Shown here: piece after piece, positions 7,640-16,181 of the stretch | How the letters are laid out: each line of letters starts with the position of its first letter | How positions within the stretch are numbered: the first letter of the stretch is position 1 | DNA from: Bacillota bacterium | GTDB taxonomy: Bacteria > Bacillota > Clostridia > Tissierellales > Tissierellaceae | NCBI GenBank assembly: GCA_023388495.1 | Contig: JAEWGC010000043.1 | Span: forward strand, 1 to 51,724 | Length of the DNA: 51,724 nucleotides | Reading direction: 5' to 3' | Position numbers and translations under genes: made by a program | Notes under the pieces: model-generated | What the model saw: the letters and a program-made list of their open reading frames with translations, nothing else | The model's database searches: none | Told to the model about the DNA's origin: nothing

Positions 7640-8483
7640 AGTAGTTATCTATTATTATCTTATACCCATCATCAAACAAAACTCTCCAAGCTGGTATAGC
7701 GTTTCCCTTTTTTGCATCTTTTGACTCCTTAGCATAATCCTGCTTTTCTGGGTCAAAGTAATAACATAGGGATATATCTTTTATAGTTTTTCCATATACC
7801 TCTTCCATACTTAGTAAACTAAGAATAGCCTTTGGAGCTGTGCTGATATATATGGGAGTTTCTCCTTCTTGTAAAACCTTTAACCAAATTCTTTCTAGCC
7901 TTTTTACACCAATACTGTCTATCTCTATAATAGTAGTCGCTCTTTCTAGATACCTACCATTATGTGTTTTTGAAAATTGCAAATAATAACTGTTGTTTTG
8001 CTCTTTTATATAAAATAATGCCATATCCGATGTATCATACTTCTTATCCTGTAGAAATTCTAATGCAATAGCTTTAGCTTTTTCTTCATTTAAATCTGTA
8101 TATTTCTCTTCTTGATTTTTGTTTTCATAAACTAATGTTTTTTTGTTTACAATTAACACATGTTCATTATTCGATTGAATTTCGGTTATGCCTTTCTGCT
8201 TTGATTCAATTTTTCCTTCCCCATTAAAGTAACTTTTATTTACTTCATATAAGTCTAGAGTTTCATATTCTACTGTCAAAGTATTTAAACTAGGAACCTC
8301 CCTAGATATTTCCGTATCTATAAAAATGTTTTTCTTCTTAAGGAGTTTAGTTACATCTTCAATGAATCCCTCTTTGGTAGTTGTCTCCACTTGTCTTTCA
8401 CTTGAAAACAAAACAACACCCAATAATAAATTGGTTACCAAGAATGCAACTATTAAGATGGTTTTAGCTTTTGACCAATCCAT
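7638..8483 (-). CDS. yycI: WalK regulatory protein YycI (WalI)
   Basis: A 281-residue membrane-anchored extracytoplasmic protein. The start MDWSKAKTILIVAFLVTNL is the diagnostic YycI beginning, with a single transmembrane helix at residues about 7-26. The rest is an external domain with two repeated beta-rich lobes. In Bacillus subtilis, YycI and YycH bind the sensor kinase WalK in the membrane and restrain it. It follows yycH by 22 bp on the same strand, so the pair is co-transcribed. Confidence 0.9.
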   Translation of the reverse strand: MDWSKAKTILIVAFLVTNLLLGVVLFSSERQVETTTKEGFIEDVTKLLKKKNIFIDTEISREVPSLNTLTVEYETLDLYEVNKSYFNGEGKIESKQKGITEIQSNNEHVLIVNKKTLVYENKNQEEKYTDLNEEKAKAIALEFLQDKKYDTSDMALFYIKEQNNSYYLQFSKTHNGRYLERATTIIEIDSIGVKRLERIWLKVLQEGETPIYISTAPKAILSLLSMEEVYGKTIKDISLCYYFDPEKQDYAKESKDAKKGNAIPAWRVLFDDGYKIIIDNY

Positions 8484-8505
8484 TTATTTCACCATCCTAT
8501 ACTTC

Positions 8506-9936
8506 CTATTTTCTTTCATATACTAAAGAGCCGTTATAGATATCAAAGGCATATAGCCTGTTGTTCATTTTTATAACCCATACACCTATTAACTCGTCTC
8601 CCATATCCTTCAAACATGGATCAAAGTAAGCTAAATTAATGTCCTGTATAAATGACGAAGATAAAACTTCGTCTATCGGCAGCTCTTCTCTACTCTCTAA
8701 ATTAATATTATTCTCCTCTAAGTATTTTTCGATTATGAAGGCATTATTCATATCTATTACATCAAAAGAAGATAACATCTTTTCTCCTATAGGAATATTA
8801 TCTACAGGTTTATTCATATCTTTTCTAATAAAATGTTTATAAGACCTTACGTGATCATTGAAAACTTCTATTTGTACAAAATCTACCATATCATTCCCAA
8901 GAATTACAGGAATACCTTTAATTCTATATCTAAATGTTAAATTATAACCTTGACTTTCATCTGCCTCGATTTCCTCTATCTTAGATAAGTACATCCCCTT
9001 TGGGACTCCTACATTTTTAGATATAAATTCCGCTGCTGTACTTAAACTTTGATATAAATTTTTCTTCTTTACAGTTTGCTCTAAGGGATGAAAATATTCT
9101 AAAGTTCCATTTACATTTAACTTTAAAACCCTTTGATTATAGATATACATTGTTGAACCATTACTTTCAACTATTTCTCTAATATAGTTAATGGGTTTGT
9201 TAAAAAACTTCCTTGCCAACTCATTCTTTTCTTCTTCATCTAAATTTCTTATTTCATTTTCTACATAAACTTCTGGAAGTACATTCTTCATTTCAAAGGA
9301 TACATAAAGATCATTATCAACCCCTAAAGTTCTTTTCATTGAATGATAATAATTATAATTTTTTGCTTTTTCTATATTGAAAACTCGCTCTTTAAGACTA
9401 GCTACATCTATAGAATGATCGTATATGCCTATATGCCTTTCACCATTTGAAAAAACAAAAAAAGGGTTACCTTTACCTAAATAGATATAAATACTATTGA
9501 TATTAGGCATAGTATCTACAATAATATTAGGCTCCTTTACATCTAAGGACTTAGCCAATATATAAGTATTTGTTTTCTCTGGAAAATAAAAACTTATGGA
9601 TCTTTTTTCATTATAGATTAAAAACTCATCATTTGATAAATCAACAACCTTAATATCCTTTGCTCCCAAAATACCATTTAAGATTTTCCTGGAGTTTGTC
9701 CATAATCCATGTTTAGAGTCATCATAGAAGAAAGTATGAAGTGTATCATTAAAATTCAATAGATATTTGTTTGGCATTATCATATCTGATAATAGATATG
9801 ATACACTATAAGCCTCCTCTTTTCTAAAAAAAACACCGAGCATCTCATTGGGTAATTCCATCCATAATTTTTTAGTAAATAGCAAACTAATACCTACTAA
9901 TGATATCAATAGAAAAGTCTTAATCCTTTCCCTCAT
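8506..9936 (-). CDS. yycH: WalK regulatory protein YycH (WalH)
   Basis: A 476-residue protein with one N-terminal membrane helix (about residues 5-25) and a large external domain. Its place before yycI and after walK, with this topology, identifies it as YycH, the partner that with YycI tunes WalK activity. Sequence conservation in the family is low, so synteny carries much of the call. The start at 9936 was chosen because GGAG lies 9 bases upstream; in-frame ATGs at 9957 and 9945 have no properly spaced site. Confidence 0.85.
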   Translation of the reverse strand: MRERIKTFLLISLVGISLLFTKKLWMELPNEMLGVFFRKEEAYSVSYLLSDMIMPNKYLLNFNDTLHTFFYDDSKHGLWTNSRKILNGILGAKDIKVVDLSNDEFLIYNEKRSISFYFPEKTNTYILAKSLDVKEPNIIVDTMPNINSIYIYLGKGNPFFVFSNGERHIGIYDHSIDVASLKERVFNIEKAKNYNYYHSMKRTLGVDNDLYVSFEMKNVLPEVYVENEIRNLDEEEKNELARKFFNKPINYIREIVESNGSTMYIYNQRVLKLNVNGTLEYFHPLEQTVKKKNLYQSLSTAAEFISKNVGVPKGMYLSKIEEIEADESQGYNLTFRYRIKGIPVILGNDMVDFVQIEVFNDHVRSYKHFIRKDMNKPVDNIPIGEKMLSSFDVIDMNNAFIIEKYLEENNINLESREELPIDEVLSSSFIQDINLAYFDPCLKDMGDELIGVWVIKMNNRLYAFDIYNGSLVYERK

Positions 9937-9966
9937 CTTAATCATCTCCAATACCATAAGTAAGTA

Positions 9967-10458
9967 TTATTTTAATATCTGTATTATATCAGTAAGCTTT
10001 ACTTCCTTTGAATCATTTCCAGTCTCTTGAGGTTTTACATACACTATTATCTCAACAGTTGGCACTCCATCCACCCCAAAGTCAATAATTATTTTATTTA
10101 TTCCTGTTACTAGATCAAGTTGTTTGTCAAAAAAGCCCATATTACCTGATTTTACAGTTTCAGTCAATACTTCTATATAATCGTCTTCTGTAGGTAATTT
10201 AATCAAATCAAAATTTTTCTTTGTAGTTCCATATACTTGAATTACAACAGAAGTTCCTGATGGAGCCTTTCCATTTATAAAAGCAACTTTATCTTCTGTA
10301 GAATAAGCTTGTTTTTCTGGATTAATTAATTGATACTTAGATACATCGACTTTTTGCTCAGTTTTAGTTGTATCAGTTAATGCATTTGCATGACCAACTG
10401 AACTAATAGCTAAAAGACTAGCTCCAATAAATAAACTAGCCAATATTTTTTTCCACAT
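9967..10458 (-). CDS. Secreted orphan protein in the wal cluster, 163 aa
   Basis: I do not recognise a family. Residues 1-25 form a clear signal peptide (two Lys, then a hydrophobic core ending near VGHANA), so the mature protein is exported. The mature part starts with a Thr/Lys-rich linker, then a single small beta-rich domain with a NGKAPSGTSVVIQVYG segment. That segment resembles the Ig-like modules of surface proteins that start with a gain-of-meaning phrase. It lies between walK and yycH, a position empty in Bacillus. A good AAAGGAGG site precedes the ATG, and its own promoter carries a perfect WalR box. Confidence 0.8.
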   Translation of the reverse strand: MWKKILASLFIGASLLAISSVGHANALTDTTKTEQKVDVSKYQLINPEKQAYSTEDKVAFINGKAPSGTSVVIQVYGTTKKNFDLIKLPTEDDYIEVLTETVKSGNMGFFDKQLDLVTGINKIIIDFGVDGVPTVEIIVYVKPQETGNDSKEVKLTDIIQILK

Positions 10459-10491
10459 TTTATATCCTCCTTTACTCTATACTTTAATAGT

Positions 10492-10524
10492 ATTATATAT
10501 CAAATATATTACAAAACTGTTACA
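10492..10524 (-). promoter_or_regulatory. Promoter with WalR box in front of the secreted orphan
   Basis: On the minus strand TGTAAC-N5-TGTAAT (10508-10524) matches the WalR/YycF consensus of two TGTWAH half-sites five bases apart. TATAAT (10492-10497) lies 10 bp downstream and is the likely -10, so the box covers the -35 region. That position is typical of activation. It lies just after the walK stop, giving the orphan and yycHI a WalR-controlled promoter inside their own operon. Confidence 0.65.
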
Positions 10525-10541
10525 ACATAATTAAGATTAAA

Positions 10542-12359
10542 TTACACTTCTTCATATGGTATCTTTATTTCAACAATAGTACCCTGCCCAAAGGAACTTT
10601 CTAAGAATATTTCTCCATTATGAGCCTCTATAATCTGTTTTGCAATAGAAAGTCCAAGTCCTGTACCTCCCAACTCCCTACTTCTACCTTTTTCTACTCT
10701 ATAAAATCTTTCAAATATTCTTTGTTGGTCTTCTTCTGGAATACCTATACCATTATCCTTTACTTTTATGCTGACAGTTTTATCTATACAGCTTGATGAT
10801 ATTTGTATTTCTCCTCCGTTTTCCGTGTATTTTATAGCATTAGAAATTATATTTAGTATAACCTGTTCTATACCATCTTTATCTATTACAATATTTGGTA
10901 ATCCCTCATCTATATCTAATATTATCTCATGATTTTTATCCTTAAATGCAAATTCTAATTTTGACAATATTTCCTTTAAAAGTTTCTCCACAGAAACTTC
11001 TTGCTTTTTCCAAGTAGTTTTTTTATAATCTAAATTTGAAAGCTGTAATAAATCTCTTACAAGCCTTGCCATCCTATCACATTCATTATCAATCACAGTT
11101 AAAAATCTCTTCCCTATTTCATTATCTACTCCATTATCCATTAATGTCTCAGTATAACTCTTAATTGTAGTAATAGGAGTCTTTAATTCATGTGATACGT
11201 TAGCTACAAACTCTTTTCTTATATTATCTAGTTTATGTTCATTTGTCATATCTTGAAACACTATTATAAGACCACCAATATTATTTCTTTCATTTTTAAA
11301 AGGAGCATATTTAGCTTTATAAACATGAGAATCAATCTCTAGTGTCCTATCCCCTTCTAGAGTAGTTTCATCGTCATAGTTAATACCCTCAAGACCTATT
11401 AGCTTTAATGGAATTATCTCTTTAAAATTATTATCGGGTTCTAAAGTCTTCCCTTTCGTTAACTCTAATATTTCCATAGCAATAGGATTAGCATGTATTA
11501 CATTTCCATTAATATCTACTGCTATAACTCCTTCTGCCATATAGTTAAATATTGTATCTAGCTTAGATCTTTCTAAATCCATTTCTTGTATTGTATCTTT
11601 TAGTTTCAATGTTAGGTGATTGAACATACTGGCTAACTGGCCAATCTCATCATCTGATTTCACCTCAACAAATTGATCAAAGTTTCCCATTGCCATTTCC
11701 TCCGCCTTGTTAGTTACATCCCTAATAGGCTCAGTGATACTTGAAGCAATTAAAAACCCTAGAAATACAGTAATTATAAGCGCCATCATTGTAGCATTTG
11801 TCAATATCTTCTTAGATTCATTTACAGTAATATTTACATTTTGAAGATCTGATACCATGTATATTATCCCTTTGACCTTCCCTACCTCTGTAAAAACAGG
11901 ATATGCCATATGATTTACTACAATACTCTTATCATTGGGATCCCTTATAACCTTAGGTTTCTTATCTCCATTGTATGCATTTAATATCAATGTGGGGTCC
12001 ATAAACTTATTATATTCAAAAGCACTTTTCCCAATTAGCCTTTCATTTTGTTTTGTTGATGAAGCTATTATAGTGGGAATCTCATCATTATCATATATTA
12101 CGTATAAAGTTTCATTGCTACCTAGTCTCCACTCATTTAATGTCTGTTGTATTTCCTCTTGAACATTTATCCAATTATCCTCTGCTAGATAAGAAGATGC
12201 TTCAATTATAGTTTGTATATTTTGTTCCATAGAACTAGTAATATTAGCTATCTGTTGACTTTCTAATCTTCCAATAATAAATATACCTACTATTACCATA
12301 GCAATAAATACTAGTAAGAAATAAACTACAATAAATTTCCATTTAATACTAGCGAACAT
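10542..12359 (-). CDS. walK: Sensor histidine kinase WalK (YycG/VicK)
   Basis: Essential membrane sensor of the cell-wall two-component system, 605 residues. Order: membrane helix (about 8-29), external sensing domain (about 30-185), second helix (about 186-208), HAMP, PAS (about 265-370), HisKA with NVSHELKTP (phospho-His near residue 385), then a GHKL ATPase with NAIKYTENGG, DNGIGIP and GGTGLGLSIA motifs. All catalytic boxes are intact. It begins 2 bp after walR. The double-helix plus HAMP-PAS architecture and the following yycHI genes separate it from generic PhoR-like kinases. Confidence 0.95.
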   Translation of the reverse strand: MFASIKWKFIVVYFLLVFIAMVIVGIFIIGRLESQQIANITSSMEQNIQTIIEASSYLAEDNWINVQEEIQQTLNEWRLGSNETLYVIYDNDEIPTIIASSTKQNERLIGKSAFEYNKFMDPTLILNAYNGDKKPKVIRDPNDKSIVVNHMAYPVFTEVGKVKGIIYMVSDLQNVNITVNESKKILTNATMMALIITVFLGFLIASSITEPIRDVTNKAEEMAMGNFDQFVEVKSDDEIGQLASMFNHLTLKLKDTIQEMDLERSKLDTIFNYMAEGVIAVDINGNVIHANPIAMEILELTKGKTLEPDNNFKEIIPLKLIGLEGINYDDETTLEGDRTLEIDSHVYKAKYAPFKNERNNIGGLIIVFQDMTNEHKLDNIRKEFVANVSHELKTPITTIKSYTETLMDNGVDNEIGKRFLTVIDNECDRMARLVRDLLQLSNLDYKKTTWKKQEVSVEKLLKEILSKLEFAFKDKNHEIILDIDEGLPNIVIDKDGIEQVILNIISNAIKYTENGGEIQISSSCIDKTVSIKVKDNGIGIPEEDQQRIFERFYRVEKGRSRELGGTGLGLSIAKQIIEAHNGEIFLESSFGQGTIVEIKIPYEEV

Positions 12360-12361
12360 AG

Positions 12362-13060
12362 TTAAGCCCTCCTGAAGTAGTAGCCTACACCTCTTTTAGT
12401 TAAAATATACTTAAAATCACCACTATTATCCTCTATCTTTTCTCTTAATCTTCTTACTGTAACATCTACAGTTCTAATATCTCCATAGTATTCATATCCC
12501 CATACTTCTTCAAGAAGTTGTTCTCTAGAAAATACTTGATTAGCACTAGAAGCTAAGAATTTAAGCAATTCGTACTCCCTAAGGGTAAGTTCTACAATAT
12601 TCCCATTTTTCTTAACTTCATATTTATTTAAGTCTATTATTAACCCCTCTGAAGATATAGTAACGCTTGAATTATCTTGACTAGAGTTGTTAGAGAAATC
12701 AATCCTTCGTAGGTTTGCCTTCACCCTTGCAATTAACTCTCTCATGCTAAATGGTTTTGTAATATAGTCATCTGCCCCAAGCTCCAGACCCAATACCTTA
12801 TCAACCTCTTCTTCTTTAGCAGTCAACATTATAACTGGAAATCTATGTAAGGCTCTAATTTCCTTTAAAACTTGAAACCCATCTTTTTTAGGCATCATAA
12901 CATCTAAAATGGCCAAATCAGGGGAAAACTTATTGACAGCTTGTACACCTTCTTCACCATCGTAGGCTGTTTCTACAATATAACCTTCTTTTTCTAAATT
13001 AAATCTTATTATATCGGCAATTGCCTTCTCATCATCAATAACTAATATTTTATTATCCAT
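12362..13060 (-). CDS. walR: Response regulator WalR (YycF/VicR)
   Basis: OmpR/PhoB-class regulator, 232 residues. The receiver domain has the acidic pocket DDEK (residues 9-12), the phospho-acceptor Asp in LAILDVMMPKKDG (about residue 53) and Lys in ITKPFS (about 102). The winged-helix DNA-binding domain follows, with the GDIRTVDVTVRRLREKIE recognition region. Known targets in related organisms are wall hydrolase genes carrying TGTWAH-N5-TGTWAH boxes. Two loci with that motif occur in this window (10508-10524 and 18996-19023). First gene of the wal operon. Confidence 0.95.
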   Translation of the reverse strand: MDNKILVIDDEKAIADIIRFNLEKEGYIVETAYDGEEGVQAVNKFSPDLAILDVMMPKKDGFQVLKEIRALHRFPVIMLTAKEEEVDKVLGLELGADDYITKPFSMRELIARVKANLRRIDFSNNSSQDNSSVTISSEGLIIDLNKYEVKKNGNIVELTLREYELLKFLASSANQVFSREQLLEEVWGYEYYGDIRTVDVTVRRLREKIEDNSGDFKYILTKRGVGYYFRRA

Positions 13061-13176
13061 ATTGAATCACTCCAATTAATTATTCACATAATTGTTCTTC
13101 TCTATTAGATTATCTAATAATAAATATTTGTTGTCAAATATTTATTATGTTTTGGATATTATTCACAATGTTTTTC

Positions 13177-13205
13177 TTGAAAAATAATCCTTTTTACTAT
13201 ATAAT
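13177..13205 (+). promoter_or_regulatory. Promoter of the riboswitch-ATPase unit
   Basis: TTGAAA (13177-13182) and TATAAT (13200-13205) are 17 bp apart, a near-consensus SigA promoter. Transcription would start at about 13212, just at the first base of the riboswitch P1 helix. Confidence 0.75.
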
Positions 13206-13211
13206 GATATA

Positions 13212-13300
13212 ATCAAAGGGGAGTAGCTTAAAAATTGTTAGTCGTCAATACGGATTTTCCCGGCTAACTACCTATATCTTTTCAGGAAGCAAGACCTTTG
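13212..13300 (+). ncRNA. yybP-ykoY (Mn2+-sensing) riboswitch
   Basis: The conserved yybP-ykoY elements are all visible: CAAAGGGGAGTAGC at the 5' side, GTCGTCAATACGG in the middle, a CCGGCTAACTACC arm, and AGGAAGCAAGACCTTTG at the 3' side. CAAAGG (13214-13219) pairs with CCTTTG (13295-13300) as helix P1. The 3' strand of P1 is also the 5' strand of the downstream terminator. Metal binding, which stabilises P1, should therefore prevent termination and switch the gene on. This class is known to sense Mn2+ and to control Mn2+ exporters and P-type ATPases. Confidence 0.9.
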
Positions 13301-13335
13301 GTTAAATCAAATGATTTAACCAAAGGTCTTTTTTG
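13292..13335 (+). terminator. Riboswitch-controlled terminator
   Basis: An 18-bp perfect inverted repeat (13292-13309 with 13312-13329) is followed by TTTTTTG. Its 5' arm begins AGACCTTTG and overlaps the P1 strand of the riboswitch, so the two structures exclude each other. Confidence 0.9.
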
Positions 13336-13394
13336 TTTTATTTTTTACTTAAAAGGTATACTAATTAATAAGATTTGGAAGGAAGGGGATAGTT

Positions 13395-16085
13395 TTGAAA
13401 GAATGGTATAGACAAAGTAAAGAAGAATTATTATCTAACCTTAACACTAATGTGGACTCTGGTCTAACAAATGAAGAAGCAAATCTAAGGTTGGAGAAGT
13501 ATGGTGCAAATGAATTAAAAGAAGAAAATAAGAAAAGTTTTCTATCTAAAGTTATAGCTCAATTTTCAGATTTTCTAATTTTAATACTGATGGGTGCAGC
13601 AATTATATCTATGGCTGTTGGTGAAACAAAGGATGCTATAGTAATATTAGCTATAGTTATTGTGAATGCTCTTTTAGGCATCTATCAAGAGGGTAAAGCT
13701 GAAAAAGCTTTAGATGCCCTTAAGAAAATGGCATCACCTAATGCTAAGGTTATTAGAAATGGACATATTGAAATAGTCCCTGCTAGTACTTTAGTTCCCG
13801 GCGATATTGTTTCTTTAGATGCTGGAGATATTATTCCAGCAGATCTGAGACTTATTGAAAGTTCTAATCTAAAGATTGAAGAAGCTTCTCTCACTGGTGA
13901 ATCCGTACCCGTTGAGAAAAGAGACCATATAAACTTCGAAGATGAAGTCTCCCTAGGTGATAGAGTTAATATGGCTTACATGAGCACTTCAATAACTTAT
14001 GGAAGAGGTAAGGGAATAGTTGTTGAAACAGGACATGGTACAGAAATTGGAAAAATAGCAACTTTGATTCAATCTTATGAAAATGATGTAACACCTCTTC
14101 AAAAACAATTAAACAAATTAGGTAAATTCCTTGGACTAACTACTATAGTTGTTTGTATTGCAGTATTTGTCATGGGACTTTTACAAGATAGAGGAATTTT
14201 GGAAATGTTCATGGTTGCAATTAGTTTAGCTGTAGCTGCTATACCTGAGGGACTTCCTGCTATTGTAACTATAGTTTTATCAATTGGCATGAGTAAAATG
14301 GTTAAAAGACATGCAATTGTTAAAAAACTTTTAGCAGTTGAAACCCTTGGCTCTACAACAGTTATTTGCTCTGACAAAACTGGTACATTAACTCAAAATG
14401 AAATGACCGTGGTTAAAATATTTGCCGATGGAAAAGTTATAGATGTAACTGGAACTGGATATGACCCAATTGGAGAATTTAAGTTAGATGGAAACAATAT
14501 CTCAGTAGATAATATAGGCGACTTACAAACTCTACTTTCAATAGCATCTTTAGCTAATGATGCTGGTTTGGAGAAAACAGCTGAAGGCTATAGAGTTATC
14601 GGCGACCCTACGGAAGGTGCCTTAATTACATTAGCTGGAAAAGGTAATATTAATAGAACAGATATTAACTCAGAATATCCTAGAATAGAAGAAATACCCT
14701 TTGATTCTGATAGAAAAATGATGACTACTTTCCATAAGAATTATATACCGAATAAAGTGATTTCATTTACAAAAGGTGCTCCAGATGTAATTATCGAAAG
14801 ATGTAGTCATATAAGCATAGATAATAAAGTAATTAGCTTTGATGACAATTTGAAAAAACAAGTTTTAGATGTAAATAGTTCTTTCTCTAGAGATGCATTA
14901 AGAGTATTAGCTTTTGCTTATAAAGAGTATAATGCTTTACCTACTAATATATCTCCGGATTTAAATGAAGTGGATATGACTTTTGTAGGATTAGTAGGTA
15001 TGATTGACCCTGCAAGGCCAGAAGCAAAAGCTGCTATAGCACAATGTAAAGAAGCGGGTATTAAAACCATTATGATTACAGGAGACTATAAAGAAACTGC
15101 TTTTGCCATAGCAAAAGAGCTTGGCATGGCTGAATCTATCGATGAAGCTATGATGGGGGCAGAATTAAATAATATTTCAGATGAGGAATTACAAGAAGTA
15201 GTAAAAAATGTAAAAGTATATGCTAGAGTTTCACCAGAGCATAAAGTAAGAATAGTAAGTGCATTAAAAGCTAATGGAGAAATAACTGCTATGACTGGTG
15301 ATGGTGTAAATGATGCATTAGCACTAAAGAAAGCGGATATTGGTGTTTCCATGGGTATCACTGGCACAGATGTAGCTAAAAATACTGCTGAGATGATTCT
15401 AACTGATGATAATTTTGCATCTATAGTATCAGCTGTAGAAGAAGGTAGAATTATATTTAGTAATATTAAAAAATTTGTATTCTTCCTATTATCATGCAAT
15501 ATTGGTGAAATATTACTTGTATTTGCCAGTATTTTATTAGGATGGGAAGTACCTCTATTACCTATACAACTTCTTTGGTTAAACTTAGTAACTGACAGTT
15601 TTCCTGCTTTAGCTCTAGGCGTTGAAAAAGGTGAACCTGATATAATGCAACAAAAGCCTAGAGATACCAATGAATCTATTATTAATAGAGGTATGTTTAT
15701 AAGTATATTATTACAAAGTATAGCTGTAGCTGGTGGATCATTATTAGCATATTACTGGGCTATGAATAGATATCCTGATAGTATAGTACACGCCAGAGCC
15801 ATTACATTTGCAACATTAATAACAGCAGAGCTATTAAGAGCATATTCCAGTAGATCTCAAAAATATACTTTATTAAAGCTCGGTGTTTTCACAAATAAAA
15901 CTATGGTATACTCAACATTATTTGCATTTTCATTACTTTTAGTTGTATTATATGTACCATTCTTACAAAATATATTCTATACTTTCCCATTAGGTATACT
16001 TGACTGGGAAATTGTATTGTCATTTGCTTTTATCCCATTAGTAGTTGGTGAATTTGGTAAAGTTCTCTTTGGAAATAAAAAGTAA
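13395..16085 (+). CDS. P-type cation-transporting ATPase (Ca2+/Mn2+ type, P2A)
   Basis: Integral membrane pump of 896 residues. Visible motifs: actuator TGES (about residues 166-169), PEGLPA in the ion-binding helix M4 (about 284-289), phosphorylation site DKTGTLT (Asp about 327), and hinge TGDGVND (about 632-638). The C-terminal helices carry NLVTDSFPALALG. The start is TTG after GGAAGGGG. It looks like the SERCA/PMR1-type enzymes usually annotated as calcium ATPases, but the Mn2+ riboswitch in its leader suggests manganese efflux as a main job. A terminator follows directly, so it is transcribed alone. Confidence 0.93.
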   Translation: MKEWYRQSKEELLSNLNTNVDSGLTNEEANLRLEKYGANELKEENKKSFLSKVIAQFSDFLILILMGAAIISMAVGETKDAIVILAIVIVNALLGIYQEGKAEKALDALKKMASPNAKVIRNGHIEIVPASTLVPGDIVSLDAGDIIPADLRLIESSNLKIEEASLTGESVPVEKRDHINFEDEVSLGDRVNMAYMSTSITYGRGKGIVVETGHGTEIGKIATLIQSYENDVTPLQKQLNKLGKFLGLTTIVVCIAVFVMGLLQDRGILEMFMVAISLAVAAIPEGLPAIVTIVLSIGMSKMVKRHAIVKKLLAVETLGSTTVICSDKTGTLTQNEMTVVKIFADGKVIDVTGTGYDPIGEFKLDGNNISVDNIGDLQTLLSIASLANDAGLEKTAEGYRVIGDPTEGALITLAGKGNINRTDINSEYPRIEEIPFDSDRKMMTTFHKNYIPNKVISFTKGAPDVIIERCSHISIDNKVISFDDNLKKQVLDVNSSFSRDALRVLAFAYKEYNALPTNISPDLNEVDMTFVGLVGMIDPARPEAKAAIAQCKEAGIKTIMITGDYKETAFAIAKELGMAESIDEAMMGAELNNISDEELQEVVKNVKVYARVSPEHKVRIVSALKANGEITAMTGDGVNDALALKKADIGVSMGITGTDVAKNTAEMILTDDNFASIVSAVEEGRIIFSNIKKFVFFLLSCNIGEILLVFASILLGWEVPLLPIQLLWLNLVTDSFPALALGVEKGEPDIMQQKPRDTNESIINRGMFISILLQSIAVAGGSLLAYYWAMNRYPDSIVHARAITFATLITAELLRAYSSRSQKYTLLKLGVFTNKTMVYSTLFAFSLLLVVLYVPFLQNIFYTFPLGILDWEIVLSFAFIPLVVGEFGKVLFGNKK

Positions 16086-16095
16086 AAATAGGCTT

Positions 16096-16128
16096 AAAAA
16101 AGACTTCATCTGTGAGGTCTTTTTTTCT
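16096..16128 (+). terminator. Intrinsic terminator after the P-type ATPase
   Basis: AAAAAGACTTCA and TGAGGTCTTTTT form a 12-bp stem with one G-U pair and a short loop, followed by a T-run. It starts about 10 bp after the stop codon. Confidence 0.85.
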
Positions 16129-16181
16129 TTTTTGACACATTTTATTTTTTTGTAGCATAGAATAGACCAAGGAAGGTGGTA

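Noticed and set aside
15086..15670. Long open frame (194 codons) on the minus strand inside the P-type ATPase gene
   Set aside because: It lies opposite conserved catalytic regions of the ATPase, has no ribosome binding site and encodes a low-complexity Ser/Ile-rich sequence; it is a mirror effect of the codon use.
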